64,000 nt of DNA from Fasciolopsis buskii (GCA_008360955.1 LUCM01008695.1:140596-204595), one strand, 5' to 3'. Positions 53,701 through 58,690 are shown, counted from the stretch's first letter. Notes: generated from the letters alone by a model not told the origin. Numbers and translations are program-made.

Positions 53701-56700
53701 TGCCTAACTTGATAGTGAATGGAAAGAAACTAGCGATTGTTGACCATTTCACATGCCTCGGTAGCTGCGTGTCGAAGGATGATAGCTCGGCAGTGGAGGT
53801 AAACACGCGCATCTCGAAGGGTCGAGCAGCTTACTTTGGACTGAAACACTCGTGGCGTCGGCCTGATATTTCACTGAAGTTGAAAGGTCGTGTGTACTGT
53901 GGCGCGGTGCGCTCACTTCTGTTGTACGGTTGCGAGACATGGAGTGGAGTATACGTGCGGGAGATATTCGTCGGCTAGAGGTTTCCGACTACCAATGTCT
54001 ACGTAGTATGGCTAGGATTGGATGGAGTGACCAGCTGAGTAATATTGAGGCTAGGAATCTGGTATTGGGTGCCACTCCTGAAAATAGCTTGTTTCAGCGT
54101 ATGAAACTTAGTAGACTATGTTGGTTGGGTCACGTGTTGCATATGACGAACACTCGTCTACCATACCGTGCCCTATTTTGTGTTCCTCCTAAGGAATGGA
54201 AGAAGCCATGTGGAGGCCAACAGATGACGTGGCAACGTGGAATGAGAAAATGTACAGCGAAGTTTGGTAAAGTAGGTGTCTCACGAGTTCGTGGTTGGGG
54301 TTCGAAAGACTCGTCGACTTGCTGGCTGGAGACACTGAAGGATATGTCAATGAATCGCGAACAGCAGCGATCATGCTGTCATTTTCTATCGAATCAGAAT
54401 GATTGAAAACACGTGCATTTGTACAGTTAGACTGTGTTTCGTGTGTTGGCTGCAGCAGCATCTTATCTTTTGCCGCCTGTGTAGGTCCACTCCCTGTTCC
54501 CGTTGGAAATTCACTCTTTTTATATAAACGTGTAACTCTGGGGAAAGGCAGCGGTCAGTGAGGCTTGCCTTGCTGTTTAACGTTGTACGGTGACGATGAT
54601 GATGATGGCAATACGATCGAAAGAGTTGACAAGTAGTTCGCGTTTCTCTTACTGCGTGACATTCTCCCTTAAGGCTGATTTTACAAGGGAATGGAATTGG
54701 TATATCAGTATTTGAACAAAACTCGGTTATGATACGCTAGCAATGCCGTTGAACTAGGATGTACATAATTTCACGAAAGACTCTTGATTACTGTCCGGCA
54801 TAGCATTCCAACAGCAGAGTTATACAGATGTGGAGCAGCAAACGGCAGAATGCTTGTGCACATACTTATCGTGCTATCAACATCAGAAGTTTTAAAAGCC
54901 ATAGCCATAATAACAAGCAATGTTCGACAACTGGAAGTTCTGACACTTGCATTTGACAAATTTTGTGCTCAACGTCATTAAAGTTACGAAATAACAACGC
55001 TGATCGGTGGCGGGGATTTTCCAACACACAAACTAAATGAAATAGATGGTAATATTAGTGACTAGCATGAAAGGAGCATGCTTGCAATAACATAGAACTC
55101 AAGTGAGAAACAGACCTTCTTCGATAAAAGAGGAATTTTACTGAAATACTGCATTCGACGTTATCTGCACCAAACGAATGATATAAGGAGAAATTAGTTG
55201 GAAAAATGAATCCACTAACCTCGTACTCCCGACACCGCGTCTGTAACTCAAGAAGGGACGGATTTGGTTCTTTGGTGGGCACATCTGATCCGGAGGTTGT
55301 AGGTTTTTTGTTTGAGGAGATTCTGGTAAATTTCACGTCGAGATTATCCGCATGATGATCTGACATATCCTGCCGTGCTCCCAGCTCATTCAGGGGGGAC
55401 CCGTTAGTGAATGTGAATCCGATGCAAGCAACTTGACAACCACGAAAAATTGGACCAAGTGGAGGACCCTCCTGTAGAACGAGATATCAGAAATTTTGAA
55501 GAATACTAACTGATAAATGCTACATACGTCAAAGCAAGGGTAAAATGGACGCGGAAAGAAGTCCTAGTCGCGAAGGTTCATTCTGCTGCTTGAGTAAGCT
55601 GGTAACTTCAATCATGACGAATGGTTTATTTTAAACGGCTAAAACTGAAAATCTGGCTTAATTCAGTTCTATCAACGGATAACAAACCATACACGCTAAC
55701 ATTATTCGTTAACATCATCTAAATAAACTGTCTGGATAGAAAACGAAGCGACGATCGTCACCGTTCGCGGCTCAGCATCGCACTCGTCGATCTAGAAAAT
55801 GAAATCTAGAACAGAGATAAGAAAATTGAACAGCTTCACGCCGTCTATCGGTTCCGGTACTTCGATGACCTCCGAAGATCTCCCATCTAAGACATGCAAT
55901 TCTCAAGTGGGTTCATCCGCAAAGAGTAGCTGTCAACTTTCCTGATGCGAGGTAAGGTCACTGTGAACAAAACACTCAAGGGGCTAGTAAACAAACGGAT
56001 GAGTGAAAAGAAGCGTATCGATTACGCTTACCAGCTGAGCAAGAGAAATTGCACAGCTGTGCGATCGGCAGTTTGCTGGAAACTCTACACATGGCACGAA
56101 ATTCCGACTGACTATAGAGATAGTGATCGGATTTGGGTGGACCGGATTTTTCGGTGTCCCAATGGTGATAAAGGAGCTTTCGAGATTGATCATTCCTAAG
56201 ACCTACCGTCTAATGTAATGGCAGGTGGTAATTCGCTGTCGCCCGGCTCATTACCATACCTAACCTAATGACATCTTATAAGGTCTTAGGCTACTACAAA
56301 GTCCAAAGCCATGGTTACCGGTCTCTTCCCCCATTTTCATGTAGTGGGTCCTAGCGGCTGGGTGACATTCCTTCCACTGCATCCAAGTTCCAACCAAGTA
56401 ATAGAAAACTCAATTCCGATGGTTGTGCAATATTAGCTCTGTATGATTAAGGTGAACTTAGAATTTTACAGGTGAGCAGCCGCTCTTGTTTGACAAATTG
56501 ATCAACTACATATTTATATATATATATATATTGACATGAGTAGGAATAACTGGAAACGAGCTTGTTCGTCGCGCTGTGTTGTTTTCAATGTGTTCTATGA
56601 CATTTTCCAAACGCTCTCGTTTTCCCAAATGCTAGTTTTTTGCATCCACTCCGATAAGGATATCTATGGATGAACGGGATTACCCTCTCACTAGCCTGGC

Positions 56701-58156
56701 ATACCTTATGGCGCATCGTTAAATAAGAACGCTGAGAATACTTTTCGACTAGTGTCGAAGAAGATGATCGCGGTTACGCGTTTCACCGTACGTGGATTGG
56801 CAAAGTCTCCAAAGAAACCGAGTGCTAACGAGGCATTCGGTTTTCAGTTTACAATATTCAAAAAATTCCGATTCAACTCCAAGGATTTCGATTTTCACTC
56901 TGACCGGTAGCAAAAAACAACGGTGCCGATTATCAATCATTCAGATAGATAACTCCAAGAAACTTTAGCTGTCATGGTCAATGGACAACTAACCAGATTC
57001 AAAAATTGGAAATCCAACCTATGAGTTCGGATTTCTTGCAAATACTCTAAAGCAAACGGGCAACCAGTAAACAGCGATATTATCTGAGGTTCTAGTGACA
57101 GCCAACTTCAAATCGTCTAGACTACAACAGGCCAGAAATTTTCAAGCTTCCACAATTCTCCATGTGAATGCGGGAGGCACTCTAGAGGCTAGAGCAGAAT
57201 CCAGTTAGCGTATGGCGAGAAAAGATAAAGGTTTTGGTACCAAGCATTTCAGAGAAGACAATTACCCACAAGAAAATGTTTTATTTTGTCTTAGACTGAA
57301 CATATTCTAAATAATGCATAGTAGAGCTGCTTCTTATTTTCCCAATTTTTATTGTTTCTAATATTCAGATTAATCGTTTTGTTTAGGGGCCCAGGGAATT
57401 GAAGGGAATTGCATAGGTGGTAAGGCTCATTTGACTTGTGAACCTCTCCTGATCGGTTTGTCACAAACATTTGTCGTCCTTCGCTAGACCGTAAGCGAGC
57501 GGTTTCGTTTATGTACCATTGGTTGATCAAAGCGGTCATAAAGGATGCTCTCTTGCATTGTGCGACTGCTATTGAGGGCTCTGGTCAGTGTGAATATGCT
57601 TGTATTGTCAACGTATTGACAGAATTGTGTATATAACTTGCACATCTTGTGTTCTAACATGGCCAGTGACACCGGTTTGTGATCCATATGGCCCTGATTT
57701 GCCGAATCATAAGTTACGTCGCGTAACTTTGGTAATTGCATTCAAAACCTAATAGTCCACACAGACACCCCCAGTGAAAAGGCAGCAATTGCATTACTGA
57801 TAAAAAGAGAAATAGAAATGTGACATTACGCGCAACACGCGCAACAAAATACAAATGAACTGAACAATTCTAGTCTAAACATGAGACTGCGAATAGACCT
57901 CAGTGATTCTGAGACCTGTGTCAACGTGCACACTAAACGAGGTCCGATGTTTACATTTCACGTTTCCCTAGTTTCACACCTTTGCAAATCGAAGGACACA
58001 GCATTGTGATTGGACTGGGGAAAAAAACAGACCAAGTGTGATTGATCGAAAAGCATTCATTTAAAAGGTGACTTACATGATTTCTGGTGGATTGTTCGAT
58101 ATCGAAATTAGACGTATCCTCGGGACTTTTAACTTCCGGTTTGTACGGAGGAGTTT
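8573..58156 (-). CDS. MRCK/Genghis-Khan-like serine/threonine kinase gene, partial (14 exons)
   Basis: Gene-level entry; the exons are listed separately. Exons in transcript order: 58156-58077, 55471-55220, 50831-50647, 47048-46913, 44819-44424, 40083-39946, 37490-37126, 31122-31046, 20640-20603, 15154-14808, 13345-13297, 12102-12022, 11536-11279, 8713-8573. Every border has AG before and GT after, and the reading phase runs unbroken through all fourteen. The product carries an AGC-kinase C-tail, about 390 residues rich in coiled coil, a C1 finger and a PH domain. That order distinguishes MRCK from ROCK, whose C1 interrupts the PH domain; citron kinase is the nearest alternative. Family knowledge: MRCKs bind Cdc42/Rac-GTP through a C-terminal CRIB and phosphorylate myosin-phosphatase targeting subunit and LIM kinase at the cell cortex. 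The catalytic core, CNH and CRIB regions were not found. Introns range from 485 bp to 10.4 kb and hold most of the repeats in the window. Confidence 0.85.
8938..9085 (-). mobile_element. SINE-like repeat, family 2 (CGGCTCGTTACCA type)
   Basis: Read on the minus strand it has a degenerate CCCGACCCGTTACCATACCT block, then TTGCCGGTCTCCC and a (A/T)CTGGCCCTTA block. These occur in the same order at 19795-19965, 37975-38130, 56215-56400 and 59600-59780. It lies in the intron after the PH exon. Confidence 0.6.
9285..9435 (-). mobile_element. tRNA-derived SINE, family 1
   Basis: On the minus strand there is a Ser/Leu-tRNA-like head with an A-box (TGGCCAAGCGGATAAGG) and a degenerate B-box, then a GGTCAACTTCCCCACTCGGC body and an AATAAAGGA-type end. 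Related copies are at 10585-10750, 25250-25425 and 51777-51925. Confidence 0.75.
9490..10340 (+). mobile_element. RTE-type LINE family A, 5'-truncated copy with (GAT)n tail
   Basis: Matches the 3' part of the large element at 51.1-54.6 kb. It has the RT C-terminal domain (MARIGWSDR, GHVLHMTNTRLPHRALFCVP, EWKKPCGGQQMTW, GWGPKDSSTCWLETLKDMAV), the 3' UTR, and an end in GATGATGATGATG after TTAACGCTGAAC. 5' truncation with a microsatellite tail is the normal outcome of RTE retrotransposition. It lies antisense in the kinase intron between exons 11279 and 8713. Confidence 0.88.
10585..10750 (-). mobile_element. tRNA-derived SINE, family 1
   Basis: On the minus strand: GGTGGCCAGGCGGATAAGG (A-box), then CTGGTTCGAATCCTCTCACC (B-box), then the shared GCGGTCAATTTCCACA body. 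It is among the best-preserved heads of this SINE in the window. Confidence 0.8.
11279..11536 (-). CDS. Exon: PH domain middle with expanded Ser/Asn loop
   Basis: 258 bp, 86 codons, phase 0 at both ends, with acceptor cactcacag|ATC and donor AAG|GTTTGT. Codons 63-84 (GFSVSRVSDTDVIHAKRSDI, then PK) match [20 protein letters not shown] of MRCK. The first ~54 codons are a Ser/Asn/Thr-rich stretch (for example SSHNSDNNLNGSVNTISQST) standing where vertebrate MRCK has about 20 residues. The loop after the third PH strand is therefore expanded by roughly 35 residues. An open frame on the plus strand over the same DNA is a shadow. Confidence 0.88.
12022..12102 (-). CDS. Exon: PH domain, strands 1-3 (PKxGGxKRGWxR)
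   Basis: 81 bp, 27 codons, phase 0 at both ends, with acceptor tcattgtag and donor GAT|GTGAGT. It reads MPKAGGIKRGWTRNYLFLSD then MRLFIYD. It aligns residue by residue with [20 protein letters not shown] and KLFLYD of vertebrate MRCK PH domains, including the basic K-R-G-W turn that faces membrane phosphoinositides in this fold. This is one of the two clearest family signatures in the window. Confidence 0.9.
13297..13345 (-). CDS. Exon: 49-bp, start of PH domain (GxGTxxEGxV strand)
   Basis: The acceptor is ggtaacag|C and the donor is CAG|GTTTGT. The first base completes the phase-2 codon of the C1 exon, then 16 codons read FDGGCGFGTVLEGIVQ. This matches the opening strand of the MRCK PH domain (GIGTAYKGHVKVPK in vertebrates). 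The next exon carries on with MPKAGGIKRGW, which makes the match convincing. A second AG eight bases upstream is possible but breaks the frame. Confidence 0.78.
14808..15154 (-). CDS. Exon: C1 (phorbol-ester/DAG-type) zinc-finger domain
   Basis: 347 bp, entering at phase 0 after cacaatacag and leaving at phase 2. A polar stretch of about 54 residues precedes a complete C1 domain. Its zinc ligands are H55, C68, C71, C85, C88, H93, C96 and C104, with the canonical spacing H-x12-C-x2-C-x13-C-x2-C-x4-H-x2-C-x7-C. The flavour (HKFTLTTF, CHACTSLMLGL, QGVRCQDCGFQCH) resembles MRCK C1, which binds DAG/phorbol ester in vertebrates. The donor is ambiguous: CAGTACAG|GTTGTT (end 14808, chosen) or TCA|GTACAG (end 14814); both leave phase 2 and differ by two residues. 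Confidence 0.9.
17090..17180 (-). mobile_element. RTE family A 3'-end remnant
   Basis: Begins with a (ATC)n run on the plus strand followed by GCAGCGTTAAGCAACAAGGC and a degenerate match to the family A 3' UTR (TGACCACTGCC, CTCGGGAAT). Only the extreme 3' end remains. Confidence 0.75.
19795..19965 (-). mobile_element. SINE-like repeat, family 2, with tRNA-like head
   Basis: On the minus strand it starts near ATGGTCAAGTGGATTAAGC (A-box-like), then GGTCAAATTCTAAACC (B-box-like). The family body follows: CACCTTGGTGGTAGACAGCA, CCGGCTCGTTACCACACCCG and AATTAATGAGGCCTTATG. This copy best shows that family 2 is tRNA-derived. Confidence 0.72.
20250..20318 (-). tRNA. tRNA-like sequence, probably a pseudogene or SINE head
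   Basis: On the minus strand: GCCTGCCCGG, TAGCGTAATGGGTAAGG (A-box-like), CGACTCAGAATCG (a stem-loop resembling a Gln-type anticodon arm) and GGGTTCGAGCG (B-box). The acceptor arm does not close convincingly, so I do not call a functional tRNA. Confidence 0.3.
20603..20640 (-). CDS. Candidate 38-bp micro-exon bridging coiled coil to C1 domain exon
   Basis: A microexon is required because the upstream exon ends with one spare base while the C1 exon begins at phase 0, so 2 mod 3 bases are missing. This segment has acceptor ccccattttag, 38 bases (2 mod 3) and donor GTT|GTGAGT. With the spare G it reads A-A-N-Q-A-R-L-F-R-I-N-N-V, smoothly extending the coiled coil. It was the only segment I noticed in the 15.9 kb between its neighbours that fits both phases, but that scan was by eye. 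Other exons could exist instead. Confidence 0.42.
21190..21640 (+). mobile_element. RTE-type LINE fragment: endonuclease C-terminus and linker
   Basis: The best frame (21430-21640) reads through FGGRSKCMVHFRLYCDRLSD, P-T-R-L-Q-V-F-G-R-A-L-A-E-K-L-G-L and I-N-E-R-W-A-L-I-K. This is the linker after the SDHALV-type end of RTE endonucleases. The preceding 240 bp align only across frame changes (A-I-S-Y-R-R-W-like). It is a dead fragment. Confidence 0.6.
24083..24365 (+). mobile_element. RTE family A, short 3'-end copy
   Basis: Starts at AAAGTAGGTATCTCACGTCT, inside the last RT-frame segment, and follows the family A 3' UTR (TACAGTTAGACTGT, GTGGAATTCCTGGGG) to a diverged GATGCTGACGAT tail. More diverged than the copies at 25985 and 63246. 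Confidence 0.72.
24890..25110 (+). repeat. Repeat D, copy 1
   Basis: Blocks CAATGTGGTCAGTTTGAATC, AAAATTTT, CAGTCAGTGG-like and ACTCGGATAAGG recur in the same order at 34960-35165. Sequence class unknown. The continuous frame across it (24730-25110) is probably incidental. Confidence 0.5.
25250..25425 (+). mobile_element. tRNA-derived SINE, family 1 (best copy)
   Basis: Head ACCGGTGGTGACCAAGCGGA, then TAAGATCGTGG, an intact B-box GGGTTCGAATCC, body CACCACCGGTCAACTTCCCT and ACTTGGCAGCC, and end AATAAAGGATGTAAAAGAC. The head resembles a Ser/Leu-type tRNA with pol III A and B boxes, the normal promoter of such SINEs. Confidence 0.8.
25985..26466 (-). mobile_element. RTE family A, 3'-end copy
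   Basis: Opens on the plus strand with ATCATCATCGTTCAGCGTTAA (the inverted tail). On the minus strand it encodes the last RT-frame segment: GHVLRMTNTRLPHRALFCVP, EWKKPCGGQQMTWQRGMGKC and LETLKDMAVDREQWRSCCHF. The element is 5'-truncated at about 26466. Confidence 0.87.
26600..28100 (-). mobile_element. RTE-type LINE, family B, copy 3 (longest)
   Basis: From 26778 to 28100 it parallels 6100-7445. It extends about 180 bp further 3' on the element, past the ACCTTTGATCGACAACC block also seen at 32108. On the minus strand the linker reads NVYRLIRTSD and W-E-Q-W near 27900, the RT block DLQVMFGLVDRAVVCHCLSL near 27270, and the PFSPVIFNFVTEMVMEIAL block near 27090. It shares C-P-F-S-P with active RTEs where copy 2 has Y-P-F-S-P. 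Frame breaks prevent a full ORF. Confidence 0.85.
28697..28808 (+). mobile_element. RTE family A, 3'-end remnant
   Basis: Just the final ~110 bp: TTGGATATTCACTGGTTTTA, AACTCTGGGGAAAAGGCAGC, TGCTGTTTAACGCTGATGAG. It ends with almost no GAT tail. Confidence 0.75.
29590..30450 (+). mobile_element. CR1/Jockey-type LINE fragment, RT C-terminal region
   Basis: Two long frames separated by one stop. The pattern fits the end of CR1-group reverse transcriptases: K-L-D-N-I-V-K-W near 29795, N-A-x-K-x-H-N-V-A-F-S-S-L-R-R-G at 29830-29880, then FASTDPCRISLMY near 30050. A final LWNSLKSEIDPSLFPLLKVY block near 30390 corresponds to the common NSWNSLP...S...FK ending. Stops interrupt all blocks. The catalytic YADD block is missing, so it is 5'-truncated. 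Confidence 0.6.
31046..31122 (-). CDS. Exon: short coiled-coil segment
   Basis: 77 bp. The acceptor is ttctttcag|T; the T completes the upstream GA to an Asp codon. Twenty-five codons follow, starting QMKLKDVKIEEQERLIESLK and ending DQLLE, and one base (G) is left before GTGCGT. It is too short to appear as a long open frame, but the charged heptads, good splice borders and matching phase at its 5' end support it. It directly extends the Lys/Glu coiled coil of the previous exon. Confidence 0.7.
32050..32640 (-). mobile_element. RTE-type LINE fragment, family B, diverged copy
   Basis: On the minus strand, position 32470 reads D-L-E-Y-T-N-D-V-A-P-L, a damaged YADD catalytic box (A to T, D to N), followed by the L-S-N-H-L-N-D block. 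Near 32120 it reads DIRLSIKGRVYAASLKSVLL, the RT C-terminal block. An older, more diverged relative of the copies at 6100 and 26600. Confidence 0.72.
32690..34175 (+). mobile_element. RTE-type LINE fragment, family C (RT domain)
   Basis: Frames in order: FRRGKGCTDEIFSQRRVLEH at 32920-32990 (RT block 2), D-F-R-A-A-F-D-S-L-N-R-E near 33030, and YLEFADDVSVLGDSPSAIQA at 33310-33370. The catalytic FADD is at 33316-33327, then KVGFEINTNKTEAFSTFP follows. After that only broken frames remain, including a degraded C-terminal block near 33660-34100 and an A-rich end GTAAAAGTAAAAATAAATG. It differs from families A and B at most positions, so it is a separate RTE lineage. Confidence 0.75.
34600..34862 (-). 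mobile_element. LINE endonuclease fragment
   Basis: On the minus strand near 34800 it reads L-L-I-I-N-D-F-N-S-G-Q, resembling the GDFNAQ box of AP-type LINE endonucleases. The stretch CCGGAATTAAAATCATTGAT recurs, diverged, at 41530-41560. Assignment to a family is uncertain. Confidence 0.45.
34960..35165 (+). repeat. Repeat D, copy 2
   Basis: Shares GGCAATGTGGTCAGTCTGAA, ATCAAAATTTTCGCTAACC and CAAACATGGATAAGGCGAAG, in the same order, with 24890-25110. Confidence 0.5.
36035..36240 (+). mobile_element. RTE family A, 3'-end copy
   Basis: Follows the family A 3' UTR from GGCGATCGTGTTGTCATTTA to GACTGAACGACGATGATGATG; no coding part is left. Confidence 0.8.
37126..37490 (-). CDS. Exon: coiled coil with central low-complexity linker
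   Basis: 365 bp, in at phase 0 after ctgtag and out at phase 2 with CACGA|GTAAGT. A short amphipathic start (AFTVRVVSELEALRVASM) is followed by about 60 Ser/Thr/Asn-rich residues. The exon ends in about 40 residues of strong coiled coil (NLQVALNNEVRVREQAELRS and QEAEAKLKELH). In vertebrate MRCK the coiled coil just before the C1 domain has a similar register (LQRALDAEIR and following), so this probably corresponds to the C-terminal coiled coil. Confidence 0.8.
37491..39945. other. Intron of the kinase gene, 2.5 kb
   Basis: Contains a family-2 SINE at 37975-38130. Otherwise nothing recognisable. Confidence 0.5.
37975..38130 (+). mobile_element. SINE-like repeat, family 2 (body)
   Basis: CAACTCGTTGTTTTCCGGCT and CGTTACCACAAACCCGATC, then CCATGGTTGCAGGTCTCC and GTTGGACCCTAGCG: the shared family-2 order, without a tRNA-like head. 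Confidence 0.65.
39946..40083 (-). CDS. Exon: coiled-coil segment
   Basis: 138 bp, 46 codons, phase 0 at both ends, with acceptor gtgacag|TCA and donor CAT|GTGAGT. It begins SNTLKELNDLQAKYTELEGS, continues through WENKLFELNQWADDERAAKD and ends KLH. The heptad pattern with evenly spaced Leu and Trp is consistent with the middle of the MRCK-type coiled coil. The assignment rests on frame continuity and composition, not a unique motif. Confidence 0.75.
40295..40445 (+). mobile_element. SINE-like repeat, family 2
   Basis: Retains a B-box (AGAGGTTCGAATTCCAC), the GGGTCACTTTGGTGGCAGAT block and ATCACCCGGCTCGTTATTAT. The 3' half is diverged. Confidence 0.65.
41165..41860 (-). mobile_element. Diverged RTE-type LINE fragments
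   Basis: 41330-41400 matches 32540-32620 (AACTCGGGTGAAAAATGGTC, then ATAAGCAAC), which is the RT region before the F-N-F-V block. 41500-41700 resembles the endonuclease piece at 34600-34860. The join of the two parts suggests rearrangement. Heavily decayed. Confidence 0.45.
44424..44819 (-). CDS. Exon: coiled coil with Ser/Asn-rich linker
   Basis: 396 bp, 132 codons, phase 0 at both ends, with acceptor atttcag|CTT and donor AAG|GTGAGT. The first ~18 residues (LLSDLSRLRAELAAHRQY) are coiled coil. A 50-residue polar linker with no heptads follows, then about 60 residues of strong coiled coil (from YELYERIRDLETTLKLTTDR to LQNALFDK). It is the longest exon of the chain. The intron just upstream (44820-46912) contains the 302-bp inverted repeat. 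Confidence 0.8.
45295..45542 (+). mobile_element. RTE-type LINE fragment, family B RT box
   Basis: Reads N-L-E-Y-R-D-D-P-V-L-L-S-E-D-P-G then FDHLNNSVSMLEIRLYTLEV. This is the YADD block and the following helix of family B, with catalytic Ala changed to Arg. The frame is open for 82 codons but ends at the adjoining family A tail. Confidence 0.7.
45558..46100 (-). mobile_element. RTE family A 3' end (left half of inverted pair)
   Basis: Starts on the plus strand with an (ATC)n tail then CAGCATTAAACAGTAAGGC. It follows the family A 3' UTR and last RT segment in minus orientation, ending diverged near 46100. The first 302 bp after the tail are repeated, inverted, at 46218-46519. Confidence 0.85.
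45579..45880. repeat. Left arm of 302-bp near-perfect inverted repeat
   Basis: Comparing base by base with the reverse complement of 46218-46519, I find one difference: TTCGAACCCC here against TTCGGACCCC in the other arm. Spacer 46217-45881 is 337 bp. Both arms derive from family A 3' ends with their tails pointing outwards. Confidence 0.92.
46190..46540 (+). mobile_element. RTE family A 3' end (right half of inverted pair)
   Basis: Plus orientation, from about GCACGCACAAAAAACGATTG through GGTTGGAGACACTGAAGGAT to TTTAATGCTGAACGGTGGTG and a GGTGATGGCGATGATG tail. Confidence 0.85.
46218..46519. repeat. Right arm of 302-bp near-perfect inverted repeat
   Basis: Partner of 45579-45880; see that entry for the comparison. 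Confidence 0.92.
46913..47048 (-). CDS. Exon: coiled-coil segment
   Basis: 136 bp. The acceptor is ttttttacag|A; that single A completes the GA left by the upstream exon to a Glu codon. It then reads 45 codons, beginning LCEQQEMNQKLSAELRDFEE and ending LETERAD, with donor GAC|GTAAGC. It is a dense Glu/Lys/Leu heptad sequence typical of an extended coiled coil, which in MRCK mediates dimerisation and autoinhibition. The phase match to both neighbours is strong support. Confidence 0.78.
47049..50646. other. Intron of the kinase gene, 3.6 kb
   Basis: No SINE or LINE recognised. It contains the unexplained plus-strand ORF pair at 48238-48739; other open frames lack support. Confidence 0.5.
48238..48739 (+). 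CDS. Unidentified Lys/Ser-rich ORF pair (possible nested gene or pseudogene)
   Basis: A 108-codon frame from ATG 48238 (stop upstream at 48226) ends with ILFILKDVE. A second 61-codon frame, offset, starts at 48554 and ends with a very basic tail (RITKTRKKSRRKNKHF). They overlap by a few bases, so a single frameshift would join them. Alternatively the GTCGA|GTAAGTC at 48552-48562 could be a donor making the first part an exon. Charge pattern and low stop density look protein-like (LDADYSDESFDPKSALRKAP), but I recognise no family. It lies antisense in a kinase intron. It could be a nested gene, a processed pseudogene or a piece of an unknown transposon. Confidence 0.3.
50647..50831 (-). CDS. 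Exon: coiled-coil segment
   Basis: 185 bp, entering at phase 0 after ctgtag and leaving at phase 2 with GCAGA|GTACGT. It starts L-R-I-E-Q-L-E-S-N, passes through a Ser/Asn/Thr linker, then gives about 35 residues of heptad-like sequence (ALEKDLEGLNAKCQQLEAQN and onward to ALKAE). No specific domain beyond coiled coil can be named. It is placed in the kinase gene because its frame joins both neighbours exactly and its position matches the coiled-coil region of MRCK. Confidence 0.72.
51085..54610 (+). mobile_element. RTE-type LINE family A, near full-length but inactivated
   Basis: Endonuclease (AP type): LGSFNVRTLMQ near 51310, C-C-V-S-E-T-R-I-Q-D near 51395, G-V-G-I-V-L-S-E near 51525, VISAYAPTDCS near 51660, V-V-A-G-N-F-T-A (normally GDFNA) near 51765. 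After the inserted SINE: LPAQRTDNGERLLQFCADNH, Y-V-E-S-D-H-A-L-V near 52195. Reverse transcriptase: IIPIFKKGAC near 53010, EFRPGRGCIDQIFTL near 53160-53210, L-D-L-E-G-A-F-D-S-V near 53255, FNFVMDE near 53465, catalytic YADD at 53558-53569, then the C-terminal GWSDQLSNIEARNLVLG and WKKPCGGQQMTW blocks. At least five frame changes plus the SINE inactivate it. It ends in a 3' UTR and GATGATGATG. The 5' end is uncertain. Confidence 0.92.
51777..51925 (+). mobile_element. tRNA-derived SINE, family 1, inserted in the RTE endonuclease
   Basis: Head GCGGTGGCCAACCGTATAAG, B-box GGGTTCGACTAT, body AATTGGCAGCCTTCCGTTGG and end TTTAGTAATAAAGGAAGTGA, as in the copy at 25250. Flanks AGGTAACTTTACTG (before) and AGGAAACTGACTGC (after) look like a decayed target-site duplication. 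The RTE reading resumes after it with K-L-T-A-S-E. Confidence 0.82.
55220..55471 (-). CDS. Exon: AGC C-tail hydrophobic-motif region and start of coiled coil
   Basis: 252 bp, 84 codons, phase 0 at both ends. The acceptor is tctacag|GAG and the donor is GAG|GTTAGT. Codons 16-22 read C-I-G-F-T-F-T, matching the end of the MRCK C-tail (FVGFTFT) where the AGC hydrophobic motif lies. The first aromatic of that motif is Cys here (codon TGC, one base from Phe TTC). After a low-complexity linker the exon ends in LLELQTRCREYE, which looks like the start of the coiled coil. No start codon is needed: the ATG inside (M-S-D-H-H) is internal. The following intron (50832-55219) carries the large RTE element. 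Confidence 0.82.
56215..56400 (+). mobile_element. SINE-like repeat, family 2 (body)
   Basis: ATGGCAGGTGGTAATTCGCT, GTCGCCCGGCTCATTACCAT, CATGGTTACCGGTCTCTTCC and GTAGTGGGTCCTAGCGGC in family order. No head. Confidence 0.7.
56511..56532. repeat. (AT)n microsatellite
   Basis: A run of TA dinucleotides following TATTTATA. Confidence 0.85.
58077..58156 (-). CDS. Exon: AGC-kinase C-terminal tail (start of C-tail)
   Basis: This 80-bp exon follows a clean ttttttcag acceptor and ends at a CAT|GTAAGT donor. It enters needing two bases to finish a codon, then reads 26 residues: TPPYKPEVKSPEDTSNFDIE, then QSTRNH. The PY.PEV.SP.DTSNFD core is the signature of the AGC C-tail of the DMPK/MRCK/ROCK group, just after the catalytic lobe, and is closest to the MRCK version (DTSNFDVDD). 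It therefore places the missing catalytic exons at higher coordinates. I searched 58157-64000 for a DHPFF-like last catalytic exon and saw none, so that intron is either more than 5.8 kb long or the exon is unrecognised. Confidence 0.85.
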
Positions 58157-58564
58157 CTGAAAAAAGTACAGAACACAGAGATAGGCAAATAGGTGCATGC
58201 ACATCAAACACAACATAGATTAGTGCCTACGAAATTAGCAGACTGGAAGACATTTCGATTAAGGACAGGAAGATGGGAATTTGGTTTTTATTGGAAATTA
58301 AATACAAGGAATAGATTACATGGACAGTTTAGCCCAATCTTCTGTAGATTCAAATGCGGTCAGATGAGTCTCATTTTGCTTGAGTTAGTTTTAATCCTAG
58401 GACAATAAGAGTGATTCAACAAATAACTTCAAAAAAAATTAATTTCTCTCGATTTTTTATAATTACTGACGACAGCAATCGTGGATTGCAATGCGACTGC
58501 TTTTACTACATGGATCATCAATCAGTACAAGAGAAAATAGACGTTTTTTAGTTTCTATGCTCCA

Positions 58565-58690
58565 TCGCGCTACCGTGGTAGGGGATATCGACAACCATGA
58601 CATTGAAACTTGGGGCGGCACAGAACCACGCAAGATTTCCAGAGATTAGTTGTCGTGACGAGCCGGAAGACAGCAAACGCCATCTTCCAC
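58565..58690 (-). mobile_element. SINE-like repeat, family 2, diverged
   Basis: On the minus strand: TTTGCTGTCTTCCGGCTCGT, CTTGCGTGGTTCTGTGCC and CATGGTTGTCGATATCCCCT. The middle block CTTGCGTGGTTCT is shared with 8938-9085. Confidence 0.5.

Larger units (their letters stand above)
50832..55219. other. Intron of the kinase gene, 4.4 kb, mostly one RTE element
   Basis: About 3.5 kb of it is the family A element at 51085-54610, antisense to the host gene. The remaining flanks show nothing. Confidence 0.6.
55472..58076. other. Intron of the kinase gene, 2.6 kb
   Basis: Contains a family-2 SINE (56215-56400) and an AT microsatellite. The rest is unrecognised. Confidence 0.5.
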
